Source: Apoda limacodes
Taxonomy: Eukaryota > Arthropoda > Insecta > Lepidoptera > Limacodidae
Reading direction: 5' to 3'
DNA length: 64,000 nt
NCBI GenBank assembly: GCA_946406115.1
Contig: OX291547.1
Location: forward strand, 5,275,001 to 5,339,000
The stretch's first letter is position 1. The number at the start of each line of letters is the position of its first letter. A model generated the notes under the pieces. It had not been told where the DNA came from and made no database searches. It was given only the letters and a program-made list of their open reading frames with translations. Positions 50,401 through 61,584 of this stretch are shown here, piece after piece. A program made the translations under genes and the position numbers.

Positions 50401-53400
50401 AATTTAAGTAGTATATTCTAATAAATCTATCAGAATTATTACGACATATGTCTAACTTTACATGATTTTGGCGAAACTTTAACCGTTTACGCAGCGCACG
50501 CAGCGGAAGCTCTCAAAAGGAAAAAAAGAACCCGATTTTGAAACATTCTTTATTGGTACTCCGCTTCTATTTGTTGGGTATAAAAAAACCCCGTTCACTG
50601 AGATCCCTCAATTCCGGAAAACACTTCACCATCTTCAAGAGCATTGGGATCCTTGCTGCTGCCATCGCTGGGCGGATGCACCCGAATACCAGCTTGGCCC
50701 TTTTTAACGATGGCCTGTGAGAATCGTCGACTATCCCAAACTCACTAGCCGTGTCGAACCCTTAAGAGAATATGATTCGGGGCGTCTCGCAGCATGTTAC
50801 ATACAAACGAATTTTCCTTTTATTTTTGACATTTACTTATCAAACCTAGTGATATTTTGTAGACATGATCTCAAGACGAATATGTCTATGGTTTTCCTAA
50901 ATCCTGAATAATGTTTTTACTAATATTATATCTTAATTGAGACCATTTGTATGAAAAACTAGAATCCTCATAACAACTAATCTATACACTTTTATAGAAA
51001 ACTAGCACACTGCAGACCTCGATATTTATTCCTAGAACATGTCTTAAAAATTTCATGATGTTTGATTAGTAAGTGTCAAAAATAAGTGAAAAATTTCGTT
51101 TGTATGAAGCACACTGCGAGGCGAAGCGAATTGTATTCTCTTAAGTCTGAGGGATGAATTTGCCTCGCTGTGTATGTTCTATGAAATAGTTCTAAATGAT
51201 GCCCACCGCTTCTTTTTGCCATCGCACCGCTCGCCATCAACAGGGAATTCATACTCACACCTTAGCACCTAAATGGTCACGTACGGTTGTGGACTAAGCT
51301 CCCCAGGCCTTGCAAGCGTCCATAGGCTGCGGTAACCGCTTATCATCAGGCAGACCTTAAGCTTACCTTAATTATAAAATAATAAAAAACATATTCTAAA
51401 ATTGTGGTTGGGGTAAGGTGAAAATAATAAGTTTTATGATTTAAAAAAATCTCCCATTGGATAAAGCATATCTTAAATTTATAAACGTTTTTTGAGTAAA
51501 ATAAGGTTTTGTCTAAGCAAGGGAGTTTTTAGTCGAAATTGAGCATTTAAGTTAACTCTTAGTTGAGAGCGAATTTAAAAAACGATTTTTTTCCAGAAGT
51601 GAGACTTGGCTAGATAAAAAAAGCTACAATAATTTATTGTAGCCGTTTTCAAAAAAGTGACTGACAAATAAACAAATACTGCTCCTTCGATAGCTAAGGA
51701 AGCAGGCGATATATCCGTAAATATTTTAATATTACAAAATTATTTTCAGTGGCCCACACAGCAAACTACTGCATTGTAATGGCGCAACTTTACATAAATG
51801 GCAAGAACTACGGCATCCACCCCTTTATAGTACAGTTGCGTGATGAAGAAACTCACATGCCTCTGGATGGGATCAAAATTGGCGATATCGGAGCAAAAAT
51901 GGGCTTTAATACCGTCAATAATGGTTTCTTGGGCTTTAAAAACTTTAGGATACCTAGAAACAATATGCTGATGAGGAATGCTCAGGTTTCGAAGGTATAT
52001 TTACTTAATCAGCTATGAAGTAAAACAGTTTTATACGCGTTTAGCATTAGTAAGGTAATGACTTCAGAGGCAGTAGCTACACGACAGAAAACTTGAGTAA
52101 AAACAAGGTATGTAACTGAGCGTGCGTGAGTAGTACAGCTACATCTCAACTCACTGAGATTTTTATTGAAATATATGAAGTAAACTTATGGTTAATTTAA
52201 TCATTATTGTGATCACAAATTGCTTTTCTCAGGGTTTTAAGCACTATCACGGCTAATTTGCTAACTTAGCAAAGTTGTAAATTAATAGCACTGAGAACTG
52301 TAAAGATTTCTTTGGCAAAACTTAAAAAAAACAGTAAACGTCAGCTTAGGATTTGGAAAAAAAGTGTTTTCACGTTTTTCAGGGTTTGAACCATATCCCG
52401 AAGAACACAGTCATTAAATTTTAGCCTCATCTGCTCAGCGGATCCGGAAACCCTTAAAAAAATTAGGTAGTATAGCCTTTTTAGGCTGCGATATAGGCTA
52501 GATTGCGTAAATACGCCGTTTTTGTGCAAATTTTGTATCTAGGCTACAGTGCTGTGACATATAAAAAATATTTGCTTTTATCTAGTGTATTACCTTACTG
52601 AATGATTTTTATTTAATGCAATAAAAAATCTATAAATGTTTTTAGAGTGTGTGTTGCATTAAAATCTATAAATGTTTTTAGAGTGTGTGTATTGTATTTA
52701 ATGCAATAAAAAATCTATAAATGTTTTTAGAGTGTGTGTTTCATTTGCTTTCAATGAAAGTTGGTTAATTAATTAAAATAACTTGTTATCTAGTATTTTT
52801 ATTGGCTCTAAGTTGTAGCCAAAAATAATTTCCTTTAAACCGTAAAGTAAACATAGATTTCAAAAACGTACCTTAATTAATAAATATTTTTCATCTGGCG
52901 CGTCATTTAATAATTTTTTTACGTTAGCTGCAGTGAATACTTTAGATTTTTTGCTTGCATAGCCATCTGACTGTCTTTTCATAAAATACGTGTAACTTTA
53001 TGTAGGTACTTTGATAAATCTATGTCATTTTTAGTTTTAAGTATGCTTTTCACCATCGAATATATTGACCATAATGAGGACGGCTGATACTTCACACGTA
53101 ATTAATTGAAATAAGCCATTAAAACATTTTCAGAGAATGATTGAGTATTTCTTCGAGTTTTCCATGATAAAAAAATATTGTGAGCCATGAAATCTTTCGC
53201 TATTTTAGCGGTAAAAGTCCATTTTTTGTAATTTGCACCTCATTTTAGATTTCAGGTGAAGAAGATTCCATATTAATGTCCTCTTTCCTTTTTCAGAGTC
53301 ACGCCCCAAAAGCCCGGTGAAGCATTAATGGCTGCAACGGCCAACTGCATAGTCAGTCAGAAAAAATGAAAAACATTTACTTAGAACTATGAACTTTACA

Positions 53401-56400
53401 AATTAACTTGGTCATATTAATATAAATTTTATGAAATAAGAATAATGAGAATATCACTCTTAGTTTTTCAAAAACTTTCAAGAGTTCATAGGGTGTCCAA
53501 ATTGTTTTTTTTTAACTGTTTTAATAGGCAAATTATTATAATATTAGCGAATTCATTGTATTAAGATTTGGACTATAACATATATTTTTTCACGTCAAAA
53601 AATGTACTCAGGACTGCAACAAAATTGTTAAAATTCTTGCAAACTTAATTCGTTTAGGCATGCCATAGCTTCAACCGGCCCGTCAAAATTCAGTATACCA
53701 ATAGCTGGTTAACTTTGAAAATAGCTGACGATAGAAATTTCAATACAAAATCCCATTTGTGGCAAAATGGCGACTGTCTAATGTGAACTGCCATAAACTA
53801 ACTAGGCAGTTCATTGTCAACTATTTCCTAGACAAGTGAACCAAGCAAAAATAGTAACGATTGTTAAAAACAAATACTACTTTCTACCACCGCACCGCTT
53901 GCCATTGGCAGGGAATTCATACCCACACTTCAAAACCTAAATGGTCACGTACAGTGCGGTTTCAGAGAAAGTCACTTTTCCAACGCTGATTAAATATGAT
54001 TGGGTTCAAAAGTACAAGGGCAGCCGCCATACAGTTTACACTAACCTATATCTAGAAAATAATAAAATTATTATAGATAAAAATTTCTTGCATAATTCAT
54101 CAAAACTGCAAAACTAAAACTTTAAATATAATTGTTTAGTTTTCTGATTTACAATTGTTTTTTAGGATGGAACCTTTAAAGAGTCACCAAACAGTAAATT
54201 AGCATACGGAACCATGGTTAGAATAAGGGTATTTCTGGTTGACATAGTATCAAATATACTGGCAAAAGCTGTAACTATTGCTGTTAGATACTCCGCAGTC
54301 AGAAGACAGTCTCAGCTCAAAGCCAGGTAAGTTATGTTATGTGATGTGATTTAGGTGCGTTTTGTTGACAGCTTCAATGCGTTCAATGTCTCGAATCCTG
54401 CCAAGTTAAAAAGTCATAAATTCTGTATAACGCAGTACAAATCTTGGTTCATTCTCTTTGGAAGGATAACCGCATTATATACATTATGTCGGTCAACAAA
54501 ACGCTACTATTATGACAAGTATAAAGACAAAGTGAGGGTAGTTCAACAGGACGTCACTCCTCAAGGCCGAAGACGCCGCGCACCGCCAGTCTACCCATGA
54601 CCAAGACTGCTGTAACCCAGCCGAAATGTCGGGAAAAAGGTTTTACCCAATATTTTTAAATATATTTTAATAATTTAAATATTAGGGTATTTTACCAAAT
54701 TTTAATAACGTAGCGTTTAATCCCGCTTTATTTTTTAATTATTTTGTCTTTGTTTAAAAAAATGGTTTCCTCTAGAGGGTTTGTCAAGAAGTTGTTAGAT
54801 TTTTACTCAAAAACGCTATGAAAAGTAAAAAATACTTACATTAGAAAACAGAATAATGAAGGACATCAATGATTGCTAATATAAAAAAAAAACACTTTTC
54901 TGGAAAGAAAGGCAACAGAAAGGCCATCGCTCGATTCGTATTATTGACGGACTCACCTCACAGTTCGTCCCTCAAACTCTGCTGATCCTGAAAAAGCTCA
55001 ATATCACTGCCTCGACAGTAATATACTATTTATTGAAGAGTCTGCAACGCGCTAGCAATGTCCCTAGTGTTGCAAGCAGAAACACTAACGATCAAAGAGA
55101 TCTTTAGTTATGTCATATTTATAGTTATAATTAGTCAAATAAAGTTTTACAATTTCACTAAAACTAAAATTGTTGCAGTAAACCTGAAGCACAGATTCTG
55201 GACTATGTGACTCAGCAACACAAATTATTTATTGCAATAGCGTCCAGTCACGCTTTTACTGCTACTGCTAAATGGTTTCGGAACATGTACTATGTGTTTG
55301 CGAAAGACGCGCAATCTGGAAAACTGGAGGAGCTACCAGAGGTATATAGATAATATGTACATATATATACAGACTTATTACTTGATACAATTTTCTTTTT
55401 TTTAAAAAGTTTAAAAAAAAAGCCGCTATAATTATTTATGACAATATCATTTATTAATTATACTTTAGACCTTGTGCTACAAAAAATAGTGATTTACTAG
55501 TTTTTCGTTAACTTAAACGATGAATCGCAATGTGATAAAATATAGATGTTATAAAGTCGCCAAGCAAAATTATGTTCGTGACTTTTGTTTAACTATTTAA
55601 ATTGTACGTCCGACCTTAATATGAACAAAAATACAACAATAGTAATTAATTGGCTAGTAAAAAATAGAGGCTTTACTTATTAGTAATTTTTAAATAACTT
55701 AAATTTGATTTTTACATTTAATAAAGGTGACTTATATATATATGTATATACTAAAAGTTTTATAAATAAAGAAAACCTTCTCCTGCGGCCAAGTTCTCTC
55801 AGCGCGCACCGCTCAATATTTACACAATCTATTTTTAGCCTATTTTGACCCCATTGTATCTCTGTTCAAGTTTAAGCATCTAAACTGATTACAGGAAGGT
55901 TAAGTTTACCAATGACAAGTACCATTTATAATTGGAATAGTCTCCAAGATATGAGGGGCCAAAAATCACGATTATAGACACTCACAGACTGAGTGACGCA
56001 TAGATTATCTAAATTCTTTTATGCTTCCAATTAAGTTAGACCATGTTGTGCTCCACACCGTTGCCAGTGTGGTGTTGCTGTCGACCAGCGTGGTCATCAC
56101 GGCCTTTCTTGCACAAAGAGTTCGGGCAGGTTTTCCCGCCATGCCAGCCTTAATGTCATAATACGTCGAGCTCTTGTCTCTGCCAATTGCGCGGCTGTTC
56201 TTGAACCAAACGGGCTTTTACGGGACGATGGTAAGAGATCAGACGGCCCTTAGTATGGGATGCTACTTGCGTCGACACCCTGGCACCGTCACATCTTCAA
56301 GGAACACAGAGTAGAGCTAGTGCGGCGGACTCCGCAGAAGTCATCAAAAGGCGGAAATACACTACTCTCGACAGTGGGTATGTATTTGAGCCTTTTGGGG

Positions 56401-59400
56401 TCGAAACCTTAGGACCGTGGGGGAAAAGTGCCAAAAAAATTTTTCGAACATTTTTTTATCATTGCGTCTGGTTAAAGCTTCTCGTGACCAAAATGCTGGC
56501 CATTATTTTGCTCAAAGAATTTGCATTGCAATTCAACGCGGCAATGCGGCCAGCGTTTTGGGAACTATACCAACTGGCAACGGTCTTTTAGATATTTAAT
56601 TAATTTTAAATTTTTAGTTTTTATTGTAGAATATTTTAAAAAATATAAAAAATTAAAACTTAATATACCAATAAAGTCTAGAACAAAAAAGTTAGACCTT
56701 CTAAATAAGGCACAGAAATAATATTTTTTTTTTTATTTTATTGATGTTCTCCAACTGGCATGCTTTCAGTAAATTTCAAGGCTAATTATTTAGTTTATTC
56801 CCCACGGACTAGTTGTTTTTGTTGTCCCGTTCAATTGATAAAATTTGAAATTTTTGGTATTTGGTAAATTTGAAATATTTGCAGTTGTTAAACTAACCGC
56901 GACTCATATCGATGTATAGGGACAACAGTTTTCCAATGGCAAAGTTAAGTTTGTCCAGTTTATTTTTCGTTAGATCAATGTTCTACTTCTACTAAGGTAC
57001 TTTCATATAGTTACCTTATAATTATTCCAGTGAATGTTGCTGTACATTACCTAACAGCTTACACTGTTATTATTTTACGATATTTGTCATTTATTTACAA
57101 TATAATTCCCGTAGTAGATTAGATAAGTACATATAATACCTACAAGTTAGTACGGAACCCACGGTGTGCTAGTCTGACTTACACTTGACCGGTTTTTTAT
57201 AATTTTAATAACTTTTAAATTTTTTATACCACTAAGGTGTCAAACAAGCTTACGGTCCGCCTGATGGTAATTAACATGTCTATTCCGGATTTAAAACCTT
57301 TTCATATTTTTATAGTCGTTATTTCGAATCCAAAAAGTACCCATAGTTATATTTCTACGAAGAGTAGCAAGAATTAATGCCATTTCTTATTTGTGATCTA
57401 GATTCTTGACTATAGCGCCATATGCGGTAGCGGTAGTTGACGCAGCAGATACCAGTGGCACACAATATATCTCAACCTCACACCACAATAAGCGCTTCAC
57501 GTCACCGAGTTCATCCCAGTGGATCCATAGCGCGTCAGGATATGGAGTGGATGAGTTGTATGCGTTTGTAGGAAGGGTTTAAAGCACTTAGTGTGGAATG
57601 AGCATTCTCATTTTGATATAAAACCTAACATTGTGCTTGTAGATTCATTCACTGGCATGCTGTCTCAAAGCTGTGACCACGACTGATGTTACAGCCATGG
57701 TTGAGAAGTGTCGGTTGGCTTGTGGAGGTCATGGCTACATGATGTCTTCAAGTCTTCCACAGTTGTATAATGCTGCGACGGCCACCTGTACATACGAAGG
57801 AGAAAACACCGTAATGATGCTGCAGACTGCCCGGTAAAAACAGAAATAATGTTTTGTTATATACTAAAATTCTATAATACCTACAACTACCACTAAGAAA
57901 ATGAAAGCTTACGAATCAATTTGTAATCCAAATCTTGTCAAGATCTATTTACATGTTTTTGTTACACGAGATATAGTAGTGCATAGAACTTAGACAGCTC
58001 TCTGAATCCTTTTTTTAAGTATTGTACAAACTTTTTGATTTGGTTAAATTTTTTTAGAAACATATTTTTTTTTTAAACTTATTCGTAAACTTTCAAACTG
58101 GCACTATATCTTCCTTTCCTTGCTTCTGGGTAAACTGAGTGGATTCAGATCATTTATAAACATACATCGAGCTCTGTGATCTTTTCTATGGACTACGCAA
58201 TTGCTTCACAAAATTGGCTACTTTTTAAAGAGAGAAAAAGCTAATTCGCTGCAAACGTTAGGTTTTCTAAAAAATAAAATGTTAGGAAGAGACGACAAGC
58301 TCGACGCGGATTCGCTTCGTCTCTTTCACACTTTTACTATAAACCGTTACCTACTACTTCACGACTGACTAGAAAATACGCTGTCTTATTTCTATGTCTA
58401 TGTTTTAGCTCAAACCTAACGAACTATTTCGTGTAGATAGATAGTATTTTTGTGTTGTTTAGAAGTGCTGGGTGTGTGGATTAACTACAGTGTCAGGACA
58501 CCCGAAAGCCTTATGAATGCTGGCCTTGTTTCAGATCATTGGTAAAGGCATGGCACCAAGCATCTAAGGGTGTAAAATTGAGTTCATCTATGTCGTACAT
58601 AAAAGATAGACCAAAGTCTCATGGATGGAGTAACACGGTGGATGGAATCATTAGAGGCTTCCAATTAGTCGCGTTAGGGTAAGTATGTAGGTCTATTTAG
58701 ACAGAATAGAGATTTTCCCCAACAAGTTTAACTAAATGGAGTACTTCATATATTTAATATTTAAGGATGAACCCTACTCAAATGTGCAGTATTTTGTTCG
58801 TTTTTTATTTCGATTCCACTATCCTATTGCAAGTTCCAGACTGGAAAAAATAAAATATCTTTACAAATCATTAACTATAAACTTACGTGAGTAGTTTTTT
58901 TATACCACTAAGGTGGCAAATACGGTTACGGTCCGCCTGATGGTAAGCGGGCACCGTACCCTATGGATGCTTGCATCACCAGGGGTATCACTCGCGCGTT
59001 ACCGACCCTTCAAGAATATAATAACTTATTTCTTGGAGAATACCATACTATAGTCCTTATAGAAAACCTTGGCAGGGATCTCATTCCACAACCCAAGCGT
59101 TCGCGGGAGGATGTTTCTCTGAAACCGCACTGTACGCGACCATTTAGGATCTAAAGTGTAGAGTGTTCTAAAGGTTCTAAAATGAATTTTTAGATGGCGA
59201 CCGGTATGATGGTAGAAAAAAGGCGTGGGCATCATTTCGAACAATTAGTAGTGAATTTCGATGAATTTCTAATACAAAAAAGCGAATGGCGTCTGTGTTC
59301 TCTATTCTTTTTGACAATAGTTCATTAAATATAACATTTCAAACTGTCGAAATGTTTCAAATCTAAATATGATTTTTTATTAAATTCTTTTACTTTAAAC

Positions 59401-61546
59401 ATTAATTTACTTTTTTTATTAAGAGGTCGATATAGGCCAGAAAGCTATTTTCTGTAATTCTAACGTTGTGTATGTAAATGCGCTATAAATCATTAGATAA
59501 TGTCATATATGAGATATATATGTTATATACTTCTTCTTGAAACTTTTAATTTTTTGTATGGAATTTAACGTTATTACCGTTTTGTAGTCACATTTATTGA
59601 CTTTTTGCTACAACTTAGAGTTCACGCACTAGATAACAAGCTATTCTAATTATTTAACCAACTTTCATTATAAACAAATGCAAAACACGCATTAAAAATT
59701 TGCACAAGTGTTGAAACAATGGTCACTTCCAGATTTTTTATTGCATTAAATACAATAAATGAAAATCATTCGGTAAGGTAATGCACGAGACAAAAGTCAG
59801 TTATATAACATATATTTTTTTCAATACTTTAGATGCTTTAGTTTAGCCACAAAATTTGCACAAAAACGGCGTATTTTCGCGCTCTAGCATATACCGCAGC
59901 CTTAATATAATTTATTTAAGGAGTTGTATTTAAAAACGCCTTTTATTTCAATTACATAGAGAGGGGTGAGTGAGGGGTTAGCTCTGGCGACGTATATTGA
60001 ATCCCTCACTTCACTAAGGATTCTAATTTGAGATCCCAAGCATAGCGTATCCTTCACTACGTTCTGGATTCAAAATAGCACCCTCGCCGTAAAAATAGTA
60101 ATTTGCTCCCTTGTAATACAATCTACTATTACAGAATAAGCCTACCTGCCTTAATTTTCTTACAAAATAATCACTGTAAACTCGAAGTTATTCTTCAGAC
60201 ATACTGACTGACAAAACATCAAAGAAGTTACAGGTACGTGTTTTTTTCGCTTTGTTGTCAGTCGGATGCTAACAGACAATTTTATATCTATCTTTACTGC
60301 AAGTTAAGATAAGTATTTGTAGATATCTACTGGACTTAAACTTCCCTTGTTGCAGAAAATTAGATTCGTGTGTAAAATGCATAGAAAATTATACAAGATC
60401 TGGTTTATCACCAGAAGAAGCGTGGAATATGACCACCGTGCAACTCGTGGTGGTTAGTGAGGTAAGAAATAGCTTTATAGTATAACTAGCTTTTGGCGGC
60501 GGCATCGCCAATGCTGAATTTGCTCATTGCTGTGGGGTTCCAACGGGTATCGATTGATTAACCGAGATACACGGTTTCTATGTTATTCTCTGTTACTTCA
60601 GGTGTCTTTTTGCGAAGTGAAAATCCATACTAATATTATAACTGCGAAAGTAACTCTTCAGGTACCTCTTCACACTTAAACCAGTTTAGATGAATTTTGG
60701 TATAGAGATAGTTTGAGTCCCAGGGAAGGACAAAGAATAGTTTTTATATCGAAAAGTTCAAAAGTTCCCGCTAAACCGAACTTTAGCGACCTATAGCTTG
60801 CTATAGCAAACTTCATTAGTATGATTAAGTAGTTAACGCAAGAATTCCACGCCGATAACCAAATGGCAAAATCCAATATTATATAATTTAAAAAAAAATC
60901 GGACCAGCGAGCAAATACAGTTGGGCGTGGGAGGATGGCCGCGCGCAGGTTGGTTCCAGTGGCGTGTAACGGTTTGCCCTTTCGACTTTTTTATTGTTAA
61001 TGCGAAATAGACACTCACGGGAAACTGTATGGTCCAGCGCTGTAACCTTCAAGAATTTCTCCCCCAATGAGACTCGACTAAAAAAATACCTACCCAATGA
61101 TTTACGGCTACATCCCACAACAGCATCACATACTACCGACAGGGAATTCATCTTCACAACTAAGAACCAAATAGTCACGTATAGTGTGGTTTTAGAGAAC
61201 CTCCTGCGATCGTTTAGGTTGACAAATAAGCTTTACTTCGACCTGTTCTTATTATTAAAGTTAACCTATGTGTTAAAAAGAATCAACTGTCTTAATTTTC
61301 TATTTCAGACTTTAATAGTTTCAGATGAGTCGGTTACTCAAGGACTTTTGAAATGAATTCAAAAAATTAAAAAAAAAACAATTCAAAATATTTATTAATC
61401 ATTGACAGGTGAAACTTAGTGGGACGGAACCCCTCATTTAAGTTTATAAAACTTGTGTTTGAGGGTATTCGCTCTTCCTATCACAAATTTAGTTACAATA
61501 ATTAGGTAAATAGGTACAATAATATATAACAATAAAAAAAAAATTA

Positions 61547-61584
<38 letters not shown>

